Source: an uncultured Bacteroidales bacterium
Lineage (GTDB): Bacteria; Bacteroidota; Bacteroidia; Bacteroidales; P3
Direction: 5' to 3'
DNA: 64,000 bases
NCBI GenBank assembly: GCA_937886715.1
Contig: CAKZZD010000045.1
Span: forward strand, 61,783 to 125,782
Shown here: positions 1 to 9,248 of the stretch, in pieces
How the letters are laid out: each line of letters starts with the position of its first letter
How positions within the stretch are numbered: position 1 is the stretch's first letter
Program-made: the position numbers and the translations under genes
The notes under the pieces: model-generated
Databases searched by the model: none
Told to the model about the DNA's origin: nothing
Seen by the model: only the letters and a program-made list of their open reading frames with translations

Positions 1-615
1 CACTCCATGGCGAGAGGCCAGATGGCGGTAGAGCTCGGTCTTGGTGCGCACCACGCCTTCGAAACCACCGAAGCCTTCGAGGTGGGCGTAGCCGACGTTG
101 GTGATGATACCGAAGTCGGGGTTGGCGATGCGGCAGAGGTCGGCGATCTCGCCCGGGTGGTTGGCGCCCATCTCGACGATGGCGATCTCGCAGTCGGCCG
201 GAATGGCGAGGAGGGTGAGCGGCACGCCGAGGTGGTTGTTGAGGTTGCCGCGTGTGGCGGAGGTGCGGTAGCGGCGGCTGAGCACGGCGTGGATCAGCTC
301 TTTGGTGGTGGTCTTTCCGTTGGTGCCCGTGATGCCGATCACGGGTATGTTGAGATGCGCCCGGTGGAAGGCGGCAAGCTGCTGCAGGGTGCTGAGAGTG
401 TCGTCGACAACGATGCAGCGGTCGTCCATGCGGTAGCGCTCGTCGCTGATGATGCAGAGTGCTGCGCCCTGTTCGAGGGCTTGAGGGACGAAGGAGTTGC
501 CGTCGAAATGTTCGCCGCGGAAGGCGACGAAGATGCATCCTGGGGTGATGCTGCGGCTGTCGGTGACGACGTTGCGCGACTGCAGGTAGATATTGTAGAT
601 TTGTTCGATTGTCAT
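1..615 (-). CDS. murF: MurF, UDP-MurNAc-tripeptide:D-Ala-D-Ala ligase (3' part beyond left edge)
   Basis: Cytoplasmic ATP-dependent ligase that adds D-Ala-D-Ala to the UDP-MurNAc tripeptide in peptidoglycan synthesis. Reading the minus strand from the ATG at 615 gives an N-terminal Mur domain followed by the ATP-binding loop GITGTNGKTTTKEL and the central-domain strings RGNLNNHLGVP and EMGANHPGEI, all typical of MurF. The frame stays open for 205 codons to the window edge, so the C-terminal half is not visible. It starts 20 bases downstream of the uvrC stop and is probably the distal gene of an asd-gldH-uvrC-murF transcript. A second MurF-type ligase, fused to alanine racemase, lies near 50-52 kb; having both is usual in Bacteroidota. 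Confidence 0.93.
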   Translation of the reverse strand, partial: MTIEQIYNIYLQSRNVVTDSRSITPGCIFVAFRGEHFDGNSFVPQALEQGAALCIISDERYRMDDRCIVVDDTLSTLQQLAAFHRAHLNIPVIGITGTNGKTTTKELIHAVLSRRYRTSATRGNLNNHLGVPLTLLAIPADCEIAIVEMGANHPGEIADLCRIANPDFGIITNVGYAHLEGFGGFEGVVRTKTELYRHLASRHGV

Positions 616-635
616 GGGTCTGTTGCGTTGTGTTT

Positions 636-2453
636 TTATTGCGGACTTTGTGGGTTGAAATGGTCGAACACGATGCGGGCTTTGGCGGGTCCGATGGCAC
701 TGCTGAGGTCGGCCAGGCTTTGGAGGGAGACCTGCTTGACGGAGCCGAAGCGAAGCAGCAGGCTGTGGGCGGTTTTCTGCCCGATGCCCGGAATGTCGGT
801 GAGCGTGGTGTGGAGGGTGCCCTTCGAGCGTTTATCCTTGTGGAAGGTGATGGCGAAGCGGTGCACCTCGTTCTGTATCTGTTCCAAAAGATGGAAGAGG
901 GGGTCGGTGGGACGCAAACCGACGACGCGGGGCGGGAAGCCATAGAGCAACTCCGAGGTGTGGTGACGGTCGTCTTTGGCCAGTCCGGCTATGGGAATGT
1001 CGATGTGCAGTTTGTCGTAGAGCACGCGGCGAGCCATTTCCATCTGTCCGGCACCACCGTCGACGATGAGCAGGTCGGGCATGGGTGCGTCCTCGTCGCG
1101 CAGGCGGCTGTAGCGGCGCTGGATGACTTCAGCCATGGAGGAATAGTCGTCGGGACCGCTCACCGTCTTGATGTTGAATTTGCGGTATTCCTTGCGGTTG
1201 GGGCGGCCGTTGGTGTAGCGCACCATGCCTGCCACGGGGTAGGCTCCCTGGATGTTCGAGTTGTCGAAACATTCGATGTTGACAGGCAGCGTGGGCAGTT
1301 GCAGGGCATGCTGAATGCGTTCGAGGAGCTTGAGGGCCGACGGCGCGGCTTCGCCCTCGACGATGGCGCGCTGGTGGCGGCATTGTTTCTGGTAGCTTTC
1401 GACGTTGCGGAGCGACAGCTCGAGCAATTTGCGGCGGTCGCCGCGGGGGTCGGTGGTCTGCTGCAGGTAGTCGGCCGGCAGGTCGGGAAGCGGCATGGGC
1501 AGCACTACCTCGGTGGCGGTGCTGTGGGTCTGCTCATGGAGTGTCGTGAGGGCCATGGTCAGAATGTCGGCGTCGGATTCGTCGAGCTGTTTCCTGATCT
1601 CGTTGGAGAGACTGTAGATGATGGCTCCACGTTTGACGCGCATCATGTTGATGTAGGCGTAGCGGTCGTCGCTGAGAATCGAGATCACGTCAACATCGCG
1701 CACGTTGGTGTCGACGACGGTGGAACGGCCTTGGTATTCTTCGAGCAGGCGTATCTTGCGTTTCAGCTGCTCGGCTTCCTCGAAGCGCAGCTCCTCGGCG
1801 AGGGCGTACATCCGGTTCTTCATGTTGTCGATGATCTCGCCGAAGTCGCCTTTCAGTATGCGTCGTATGTTGTCGAAGGTGGCCAGGTAGTCGTCCTTGC
1901 TTTGCAATCCGGCGCAAGGGGCCCCACAGAGGCCTATCTGGTGCTTGATGCAGGGGCGCTTGCCCATGTGGTCGCAGGTGCGATAGATGAAAAGCTGGCG
2001 AATGATGTCTTGCAGTTCGCGCAGGATGCGGCCGTTGGGGTAGGGACCGAAATACTGACCCTTGATGGTGTGGCGGCGGGTGTAGAGCAGGCGCGGATAT
2101 TCCTCGTCGGTGATGCACAGGTAGGGGTAGCTCTTGTCGTCCTTGAGCATCGAATTGTAGCGGGGCTGGTAGCGCTTGATGAGGCTGTTCTCCAGCAGCA
2201 GGGCATCCACTTCGGTGGCAACGACGGTGACGCGGATGTCGCAAATGTTGCGCACCAGCATCTTGATTTTAGGGCTCTTGTCGTCGTAGTGGGTGAAATA
2301 GCTGCTCACGCGGCGCTGCAGGTTGCGCGCTTTGCCGACGTAGATCACTTTGCCGCTGGCATCAAGGTGCTGGTACACCCCGGGGTTCTCCGGTATGCTC
2401 TTCAGCCGTATGGCTATACGGTCAATGTTGGGGTTGATGCTGCGGTCGATCAT
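636..2453 (-). CDS. uvrC: UvrC, excinuclease ABC subunit C
   Basis: Makes both incisions around DNA lesions in nucleotide excision repair together with UvrA and UvrB. The 605-residue protein has the full family order: GIY-YIG nuclease near residues 17-95 (GVYQHLDASGKVIYVGKAR), a four-cysteine cluster near 150-175, a UVR motif near 200-230 (RFEEAEQLKRKIRLLEEY), the RNase H-like nuclease (ECFDNSNIQG) and a C-terminal helix-hairpin-helix (IPGIGQKTAHSLL). The open frame extends 22 codons upstream, but that stretch is low-complexity and overlaps the preceding gene. The ATG at 2453 gives the normal N-terminus MIDRSINPNIDRIA. It lies just downstream of the GldH-like gene on the same strand. Confidence 0.97.
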   Translation of the reverse strand: MIDRSINPNIDRIAIRLKSIPENPGVYQHLDASGKVIYVGKARNLQRRVSSYFTHYDDKSPKIKMLVRNICDIRVTVVATEVDALLLENSLIKRYQPRYNSMLKDDKSYPYLCITDEEYPRLLYTRRHTIKGQYFGPYPNGRILRELQDIIRQLFIYRTCDHMGKRPCIKHQIGLCGAPCAGLQSKDDYLATFDNIRRILKGDFGEIIDNMKNRMYALAEELRFEEAEQLKRKIRLLEEYQGRSTVVDTNVRDVDVISILSDDRYAYINMMRVKRGAIIYSLSNEIRKQLDESDADILTMALTTLHEQTHSTATEVVLPMPLPDLPADYLQQTTDPRGDRRKLLELSLRNVESYQKQCRHQRAIVEGEAAPSALKLLERIQHALQLPTLPVNIECFDNSNIQGAYPVAGMVRYTNGRPNRKEYRKFNIKTVSGPDDYSSMAEVIQRRYSRLRDEDAPMPDLLIVDGGAGQMEMARRVLYDKLHIDIPIAGLAKDDRHHTSELLYGFPPRVVGLRPTDPLFHLLEQIQNEVHRFAITFHKDKRSKGTLHTTLTDIPGIGQKTAHSLLLRFGSVKQVSLQSLADLSSAIGPAKARIVFDHFNPQSPQ

Positions 2454-2466
2454 ATTGGGGGTGGCG

Positions 2467-2940
2467 CTACTCGATCTCGATCGGTGCGTCTTCGATGCGG
2501 AGGGTGATGCGGTGGACACCTTCCAGATCGTATTGGCTGGTGGCCTGGCCTATCTCCATGCGGTGCTTGCCTTTGCTGTTGAAGCTGAAATAGTTTCTGA
2601 TGCGCTTCGACGACACGCGGTAGCCTTCTGCCATCTCGCCTTTGGGCCGGCCGTTCTCGGTCAGCGGCACTTCAGCGTAGAACATACGGCGCTCGCTGTT
2701 CGGACTGTAGAGGTTGACTGTCAGCGGCAGGCTGGTGTATCTGTAGCGGCCGGTGTCGACGGCCACCTCGACGAAGATGTTGTAGTATTTTTCGGTGTTG
2801 TTGATGTCTATTTCGAACACTTCGGGAGTGAAGCGGTTCCACTTGTCGCCCTCGAAGGAGCGTTCTTCCTCGAATATGTTTTTCTTGTTGCAGCCGAACA
2901 GTGTCAGCGCCACGAGCGTGATGAGCAGCGTCTTTCTCAT
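2467..2940 (-). CDS. GldH-like lipoprotein
   Basis: A 157-residue lipoprotein with signal peptide MRKTLLITLVALTLFGC, the Cys being the lipidation site. The mature part begins NKKNIFEEERSF and continues with W and Y positions (DKWNRF, EKYYNIFVEV, YRYTSLPLTVNLY) that match my memory of GldH, a small gliding-motility lipoprotein of Bacteroidota. Non-gliding Bacteroidales carry relatives of unknown role. An alternative ATG at 2961 overlaps the asd stop as ATGA and adds seven residues before the same signal peptide. I chose 2940 for the cleaner signal sequence, but the overlap would suit translational coupling. The family call rests on pattern recognition only. Confidence 0.7.
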   Translation of the reverse strand: MRKTLLITLVALTLFGCNKKNIFEEERSFEGDKWNRFTPEVFEIDINNTEKYYNIFVEVAVDTGRYRYTSLPLTVNLYSPNSERRMFYAEVPLTENGRPKGEMAEGYRVSSKRIRNYFSFNSKGKHRMEIGQATSQYDLEGVHRITLRIEDAPIEIE

Positions 2941-2957
2941 GGTTTGTCTTCTGTGTG

Positions 2958-3947
2958 TCATTTTCTTCTTTCGATCAGGTGTTGCATGATTTGTACGGCA
3001 TTGGTAGCGGCCCCCTTGCGTATGTTGTCGGCCACTATCCACAGGTTGAGGGTGCGGTCTTGCGACGGGTCGCGACGCAGCCGGCCCACAAACACCTCGT
3101 CTTTGTGGTGGCTGAGGATGGGCATGGGATAGACGTTGGCTGAGGGGTCGTCGAGCATCACTACGCCGCTTGTACCGGCAATCAGCCGGCGGACATCCTC
3201 GATGTCGAAGTCGCGCCTCAGCTCCACGTTGACCGATTCGCTGTGGCCCCCCACCACCGGCACTCGCGCCACCGTGGCGCTGATGGCTATCTCTGGGTCG
3301 GCGAAAATCTTTCGTGTCTCGTCCACCAGCTTCTGCTCTTCGGTGGTGTAGCCGTCAGGCTGGAAGTCGCCCCCGTGGGGAAACAGGTTGCGGTGGATCG
3401 GGTAGGGGTAGGCCGGATCGGTGGCCACCTCGCCGCGCTCCTCGGCTTCCAGCTGGCGCACGGCTTTCAGGCCCGTGCCGGTGATGCTCTGGTAGGTCGA
3501 CACCACGATGCGGCGTATGCCGTATTCGCGTTCAAGCGCCGACAGGGCCAGCACCATCTGGATGGTGCTGCAGTTGGGATTGGCCACGATGCGGTCGTCC
3601 TCACTGACGGTGTCGATATTGATCTCTGGCACCACCAGCGGTATGTGCGGATCTTTGCGCCACGCCGACGAGTTGTCGATTACAGTGGTGCCCGCTGCGG
3701 CAAACCGCGGCGCATATTCGCGCGACGCTCCAGCTCCGGCCGAGAAGATGGCATACTCCGGCCGCTCTGCGATGGCTTCGTCAACCGACACCACGGTCAG
3801 CATCCTTCCCGCAAAGGCTATCTCTTTGCCTATCGATTTGGGCGATGCTGCCGCTATCACCTCTTCATGGCCGAAGCCACGTTCGGCCAGCACGGTGAGC
3901 ATCTCGCGCCCCACCAGCCCCGTGGCTCCCACTACTGCTATTTTCAT
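2958..3947 (-). CDS. asd: Aspartate-semialdehyde dehydrogenase
   Basis: Reduces aspartyl phosphate to aspartate semialdehyde with NADPH, the branch-point step toward lysine, diaminopimelate, threonine and methionine. The 329-residue product starts with the nucleotide-binding motif VGATGLVGREM. The catalytic cysteine lies in NPNCSTIQM near residue 127, and GGHSESVNVELR near residue 238 carries the conserved active-site histidine. Length is normal for the family. It is 42 bases downstream of a large T9SS-sorted protein gene and touches the following GldH-like gene, so it may be transcribed with both. Its diaminopimelate product links loosely to the murF gene at the end of the run. Confidence 0.97.
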   Translation of the reverse strand: MKIAVVGATGLVGREMLTVLAERGFGHEEVIAAASPKSIGKEIAFAGRMLTVVSVDEAIAERPEYAIFSAGAGASREYAPRFAAAGTTVIDNSSAWRKDPHIPLVVPEINIDTVSEDDRIVANPNCSTIQMVLALSALEREYGIRRIVVSTYQSITGTGLKAVRQLEAEERGEVATDPAYPYPIHRNLFPHGGDFQPDGYTTEEQKLVDETRKIFADPEIAISATVARVPVVGGHSESVNVELRRDFDIEDVRRLIAGTSGVVMLDDPSANVYPMPILSHHKDEVFVGRLRRDPSQDRTLNLWIVADNIRKGAATNAVQIMQHLIERRK

Positions 3948-3989
3948 TGTCAGCTGTTCTTTTTTCTTGAAACCTGAAACTTGAAACCT

Positions 3990-6467
3990 CTATCTGATCA
4001 GCGTCACGGTGCCCTTTCTCACCTGCGTCACGTGCGGGTCGTATTCGTTGATGAACCGGATCAGGTACACATAGGCCCCTTGCGGGCACAGGTTGCCGTT
4101 CTTGTCGCGGCCGTCCCATTGGCAGTCCGGTTCGTTGCACTGGAACACCAGCTGGCCCTGGCGGTTGTAGATCAGCATCTCCTGCTTGATGGTGCGCAGA
4201 CTCACCGATCCGAACGTGTTGTTGCCGTCGGGATTCTCCGGCATGAAGGCGTTGGGCACCCAGAAGCTTTCCTTGTTCAGCAGCAGCACCAGGCGGGCCG
4301 TGTCGATGCACTCATACGGGCTCGTCGCCACCAGGAAGATCTCGGCCGAATCGTAGCTCACCGGTATCGAATAGTAGGCCACCCGCGTGGTCTGCTCCGC
4401 CGCCGACGGGAAGATCCAGCGCCGCGTCGTGTCGCCTATCGACACATCGGTCAGCACCACATCCAGGTGGTCGAAGTCGAAGCGGTCCAGGCTCGAGTGT
4501 ATTTTTGCCTCCAGCGGATGATAGGTGAACTGCAGCTGTACCACCGAATCGCATCCGTACAGGTTCGGCAGCACGATGGTGTCCTGCGCCATCGTCGCCG
4601 TGTTGCTCTCTTCATAGGTCTTGCCGTTGATCCACGTGATGGGCTTGCAGTCGTCGATCACATCCATCGTGTGGCTCACCGCGAACACCGTCAGGTCCAG
4701 ATGCACCGTCGAGTCGCATCCGGGCTGCGACTGCAGGTGCGCCACCGGCGTGTTCGTCGTCTGCGTGTACGATTGGTTGTTCACATGCCACACGAAGGTC
4801 TCTCCCTGGCAGATGCCCTCCACCTCCGTCGTGTCGAAGTTGGGGAACACGCGCACCAGCGACGAGTCGTGGTTCTCGCATCCGCTCACGAAGGTCACAC
4901 CCACGCGCGTCAGTATCGTGTCGATCTTGTTGTGCGGCAGCGTGTCGAACTGCGGGTCGGGCAGCATCGTCAGGTGGTGGCGTGTGCCGTCCAGCACATA
5001 GCTGCTCTCCGGCAGCAGTATCTCCTGTCCGTGCAGCACGCGGTACACATACCAGCGCACCTCCCTTGCTGCCTGCGTGGCAGGGTAGGTCACCTCCAGG
5101 TTCGCGTTGCTCCCCTGGCAGATGTCCACCTGGTGCTCGTCGTTTGTCGAGTTGCCCAGCGTGCGCAACTTCATCGTGTTCGCCGTGTCGATGCCGACGA
5201 ACACCGTGTCGTACAGATTATACCAGTCGTTGTTGGCGTTCTTGAATTTCAGGTGGATCACATATTTCGACGGCACGCGCGGTCGCACCGTGCATGTCGT
5301 CCGTGTCGGGTGGTCCGGATCCAGCGGGTTGTTCATGTCGATCGGCTGGCAGTAGGCATACGCGTTCGTGTCGTCCAGACCCAGCGGGCTCTCGCCGATG
5401 GGCACCGAGTCGCGACCGTCATCGAATATGCGGTACCATTCGCACACCATGTTCGTGCGTCCCTGCGGCGTGAAGCGGTAGGCCACAGAGTCGAGTGCGG
5501 CAGTGAAGGGGTTTCTCCCTGCAGGGTAGAAGGCAGCCGGCGACCCGTTCACCACAAAGTGCGTCGACGACCCCGGGTCAGGATCCGTCACCTGGGGCTG
5601 TCCCGTGGCGTTCTGTATGCCGATAAGGCCGTTGCCGCCATTTGTGCTGGAGCAGCAGCCGCGCCGTTTGATGTGCACCTCTATGATGTTTGAACCCTCG
5701 TAGCAGACTATCTGGTATGTTTGGCGGTTGGTCTGGTCGGCGAACACCGGTATCTGGTTCCAGCTGGCGATAATCTTGCGGCAGGGATATTCGTCCAGCA
5801 CCCCGTAGTAGATGCCCTGATTGCCGCTCATGTACGATCCGTTAGCCCCTGTATATGTGTCTTCGTATACTCCGTATATGGCGTCGCGCATCAGACTTGG
5901 GCTGGGCGCCGTCGGTGAGCTCGGCACGGAGGAAGGCCATGGCAGTGCCGTGGTGGTGGCATACGGACATTCCCCCCCGCCATTATATCCCGAAGGGGTG
6001 GCGAAGGTGACAATGCCGTTGTCGCCCAATATGAATTTTGATTTGCGGATGCCGAAGAAGTAGAACGGGTAGGCAATGTCGATATAGCTGGGTGCCCAGT
6101 CATCGTCGTTGCTGATTGCCAATTTCTTCTTGTTGGGATTGTTGGCGTCGAGGGTTGCGTTGTAGTTCAGGTAGAAAGTCGTGTCGGGCGGGTTATAGGG
6201 CACCTGCTCCACCGTATACGTTCCCGTGAAATACTGCACCGGGATATACGGCTCCGCACTCAGCTCGATTGTCGGCTCCGTGCAGGTCACCACCGTGTCC
6301 CATCCCCGAAACCGGTATTGCGCATACGGTATGTGGTCGTACTTCTGTTCCACCAGCACCTCGGGGCACGGGCTCACCACAGTGCCCTGCGCCATTGCCG
6401 TCAGCGTTGTCCCTGCTGCCAGCAGCAGCAATAGCATTCGCCCTAGGAAATTCGTCTTGTTATGCAT
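3990..6467 (-). CDS. Large T9SS-sorted surface protein with gliding-type C-terminal domain (paralogue A)
   Basis: An 825-residue exported protein of unknown function. The start at 6467 gives a clear signal peptide (MHNKTNFLGRMLLLLLAAG..AMAQ). The open frame begins 26 codons earlier, but that stretch is not signal-like. The C-terminal ~95 residues (WVPNAFMPENPDGNN, MLIYNRQGQLVFQC, WDGRDKNGNLCPQGAYVY, RKGTVTLIR) match the gliding motility-associated C-terminal domain (type B CTD), which directs export and surface attachment by the type IX system. A PKD-like segment precedes it, and a repeat around GICQGETFVWHVNNQ sits in the middle. It is closely similar along its whole length to the gene just upstream at 6739-9171, so this is a tandem duplication. 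No enzymatic motif is visible, so an adhesin or matrix role is only a guess. Confidence 0.88.
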   Translation of the reverse strand: MHNKTNFLGRMLLLLLAAGTTLTAMAQGTVVSPCPEVLVEQKYDHIPYAQYRFRGWDTVVTCTEPTIELSAEPYIPVQYFTGTYTVEQVPYNPPDTTFYLNYNATLDANNPNKKKLAISNDDDWAPSYIDIAYPFYFFGIRKSKFILGDNGIVTFATPSGYNGGGECPYATTTALPWPSSVPSSPTAPSPSLMRDAIYGVYEDTYTGANGSYMSGNQGIYYGVLDEYPCRKIIASWNQIPVFADQTNRQTYQIVCYEGSNIIEVHIKRRGCCSSTNGGNGLIGIQNATGQPQVTDPDPGSSTHFVVNGSPAAFYPAGRNPFTAALDSVAYRFTPQGRTNMVCEWYRIFDDGRDSVPIGESPLGLDDTNAYAYCQPIDMNNPLDPDHPTRTTCTVRPRVPSKYVIHLKFKNANNDWYNLYDTVFVGIDTANTMKLRTLGNSTNDEHQVDICQGSNANLEVTYPATQAAREVRWYVYRVLHGQEILLPESSYVLDGTRHHLTMLPDPQFDTLPHNKIDTILTRVGVTFVSGCENHDSSLVRVFPNFDTTEVEGICQGETFVWHVNNQSYTQTTNTPVAHLQSQPGCDSTVHLDLTVFAVSHTMDVIDDCKPITWINGKTYEESNTATMAQDTIVLPNLYGCDSVVQLQFTYHPLEAKIHSSLDRFDFDHLDVVLTDVSIGDTTRRWIFPSAAEQTTRVAYYSIPVSYDSAEIFLVATSPYECIDTARLVLLLNKESFWVPNAFMPENPDGNNTFGSVSLRTIKQEMLIYNRQGQLVFQCNEPDCQWDGRDKNGNLCPQGAYVYLIRFINEYDPHVTQVRKGTVTLIR

Positions 6468-6738
6468 AGGTAAATATTGTTTGCTATATGATTGATTTCG
6501 TGTAAAATAGTTCTCCTGTTTTTTGCTTTTTCCGATTGTCGGCACTTCTAGTTATTATAATAAAACAATAAACTTACGAATTTATTATGCAATGACGAAA
6601 AAAAACCTCCATTGTTGCATCGGCAACCTGATTTTGTGAAAAAAAACGCACTTCCCCTTCGCCCTCACTCCTCCCTTCGGCCGCTCCGCCCCCTGTCCAA
6701 CTGTCGTACAACAGACGTTCTTCAGGGGGAGGGGGGGG
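6468..6738. other. Intergenic region between the two T9SS paralogues
   Basis: No gene seen. The part nearest paralogue A is AT-rich. On the minus strand it holds TAAGTTTA (complement of 6569-6576), a one-mismatch version of the phylum -7 element, with no good -33 element, so a promoter here is only possible. The part next to the upstream gene's stop is C-rich and then G-rich (about 6660-6740), with CCCCCTG and CAGGGGG able to pair around a 28-base loop. It may act as a terminator but has no T-tract on the relevant strand. Confidence 0.4.
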
Positions 6739-9171
6739 CTACCGGAGCAGGGTGACGGTGCCTTTGCGGACGTGGGTCGATGCGGGGTCGTACTGGTTGG
6801 TGTAGCGGATCACCCAGACGTAGGCGCCCTGCGGGCAGGGGCGGCCCTGCCGGTCGCGGCCGTCCCACTGGCAGTCGGGTTCGTCGCAGGAGAAGACGAG
6901 GCGGCCCGTGCGGTCGTAGATGAGCATCTGCTGCTGGAGGGTGCGGATGCTGACCGAGCCGAAGCGGTTGTTGCCGTCGGGGTTGTCGGGCATGAAAATG
7001 TTGGGCACCCAGAACGACTCTTTGTTGAGCAGCAGCAGGAGTGAGGCGGTGTCGACGCAGCCGTATTCGCTGAAGGCGACGAGGCGGATGAGGGCGGAGT
7101 CGAGGTCGACGGGGATGTTGTAGTGGAGCTCGTCAAGTTGCGACTCAGAGCCGTCGGGAAGGAGCCAGATGTGGGATCCGGCACCGATGGAGACGTCGGT
7201 CAGCAGGGCCTCGAGGTGGTCGAAATCGTACTTGTCGCGCGGAGAGTAGATGCGCGCCTCGAGAGGATGCAGGGTGAACTTGAGCTGCACCACGGAGTCG
7301 CAACCCCACTGGTTGACGAGGTGGAGGGTGTCGGAAGCGAAGGTGGCGGTGTTGGATTCTGAGTAGGTGACGCCGTTGATCCAGAGGTAGGGCTTGCAGT
7401 CGTCGACGATGTCGATGTAGCGCGTGCTGTCGAAGACGGTGAGGTCAAGCCTGACGACGGAGTCGCAGCCGGCAATGGTGTGCAGGGTGACCGAGGGACC
7501 GTTGACGGATTGGGTGTAGGTCTGCCCGTTGTGGCCCCAAGTGAAAGTTTCGCCGGCACAGATGCCGACGCGGTCGACGGTGTCGAAGGTGGGAAAGATG
7601 CGGATGAGGGCAGAGTCGAAATTGCTGCAGCCGCTCATGAAGTCGACGGAGACACGCAGCCAGATGGAGTCAGTCTTGTCGCCGTAGGAGGAGGAGTAGG
7701 ACTCGTCGTGGAGGAGGGCGACGCGGAGGCCGGTGGTGTCGGTGAGGAGGAGGCTGTCGGTGAAGGGCACGAGGGTGCCATAGAGCATTCGGTCGGCACT
7801 CCAGCGGATGTTGACGGGCACCTGGAGTGGGGGATGGGTGAGCTCGGCGAAGGCCTCGTCGCCGCGGCAGATGTCGAGGCGGTGGCCATTGTCGTAGCTG
7901 TTGCCGTGCAGCTTGATGCTGAGGTCGTTGGAAGTGTCCATTCCGATGAAGATGGTGTCGTAGAGGTCGTACCAGTCGTTGTTGGAGTTGCGGAACTTGA
8001 GGTGTACCACATATTTCGATGGCTCGGTGGGCTTGACGATGGCCGAGGTGCGGGTGGGGTGGTCGGGGTCGGCAGGGTCCATGGGGTTGAGGGGGACGGA
8101 ATAGCCGCAGGCCAGCGAATCGTTGAGGCCGGCCATGTCCTCGCCGAGCACCACCGAGTCGCGCCCGTCGTCGAAGATGCGGTACCATTCGCACATGGTG
8201 TTGGTGTGTCCCTGGGGAGTGAATCGGTAGGCGACGCTGTCGAGGGGGGTGTTGAAGGTGTTGAGCCCTTCGGGAAAGAAAGCGGCCGGAGAGCCTTCGG
8301 CGACGAAATGGGTGGAAGACATCGGGTTGGGGTCGTTCTCCTGAGGCAAGCCTGTGGCATTCTGGATGCCGATGATGCCCACGCCGTTTTGCCAGGTGAG
8401 GTCGACGCCGCGGCGTCGGACATGCACCTCGATGATGTTGGAGCCTTCGTAGCAGACGATCTGGTAGGAGCAGCGGTTGTTGAGGTTGCTGCTGCCGGCA
8501 TAGGGGGGCACGCCGTTCCAGCTGCAGATGATTTTGCGGCAGGGGAACTCGCCCTGGATGCCGTAGTAGATGCCCTGGTTGCCGGACATGTAGGAGGCGA
8601 GGGGGTGGGTGTCCTCATAGATGCCGTAGATGGCATCGCGCATCCTGGCCAGAGGGGTGGGCGCCCCCGGAGTGTTGTCGGGCCAGGGAATGGGGGCGGA
8701 GTAGAGCCAGGGGCAGGTGGGGTAGCCGTCGGTGAACTGGTCGGTGGCGAATGTCACCAGGCCGTTGGCTCCCAGCCGGAAATTGGTTTTACGGACGCCA
8801 AAGAAGAAGAAGGCGAAGGGAATGTCGGTGGGTGAGGGGGAGAAATCGTCGTCGGTGGTGATGGGCATGCGAGTGCCGCGCGAGAAGGAGGGGTCGGGAG
8901 GGTCGAAGGGCACCTGTTCGACGGTGTAGATGCCGTTGAAATATTCCACGGGGAGGTAGGGCTCGGCGGTGAGGACGATGGTGTTGGTGGCGCAGGTGAC
9001 GACGGTGTCCCAGCTGTAGATGCGGTATTGCCGCAGGGGTACATGGTCGTATTACTGCTCGATGAGGATTTCGGGGCAGGGACTGACCACGGCCTGCGCC
9101 AGAGCCTCGGAGCAGCACCACGACGACAAGGCCAGCAGCAGCGGCATCATCCAAAGAACCAAGTGCTTCAT
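6739..9171 (-). pseudogene. Large T9SS-sorted surface protein (paralogue B), interrupted by an in-frame stop at codon 40
   Basis: Reading from ATG 9171 gives a signal peptide (MKHLVLWMMPLLLALSSW..ALAQ) and then VVSPCPEILIEQ, followed by TAA (complement of 9052-9054). The same frame continues YDHVPLRQYRIYSWDTVV without further stops to 6739, a total of 811 codons. Paralogue A has VEQKYDHIPYAQYRF at the same place, so the stop replaces a lysine codon (AAA or AAG). The C-terminus carries the same gliding-type CTD (WVPNIFMPDNPDGNN, RKGTVTLLR). Restart at the in-frame ATG 8949 would give a 736-residue product with no signal peptide, hence not exportable. The promoter upstream is intact. Either a recent inactivation or a base-calling error. 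Confidence 0.85.
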
Positions 9172-9191
9172 GCTTCCGATCTTCCGATGTG

Positions 9192-9222
9192 CAAAAATAC
9201 GCACTTTTTTGCATACAGCAAA
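9192..9222 (-). promoter_or_regulatory. Bacteroidota-type promoter for paralogue B
   Basis: On the minus strand TTTG (complement of 9219-9222), a 19-base spacer and TATTTTTG (complement of 9192-9199) match the Bacteroidota consensus exactly. The expected start of transcription is about 15 bases ahead of the ATG at 9171. The promoter looks functional although the gene it serves is interrupted. Confidence 0.7.
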
Positions 9223-9248
9223 AAAAAAGTGGAATGCGGACTGCGGAA

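Noticed and set aside
3981..5693. A 570-codon plus-strand frame opposite the first T9SS surface protein
   Set aside because: Arg/His/Val-rich antisense artefact; the minus strand has signal peptide, repeats and a recognised sorting domain.
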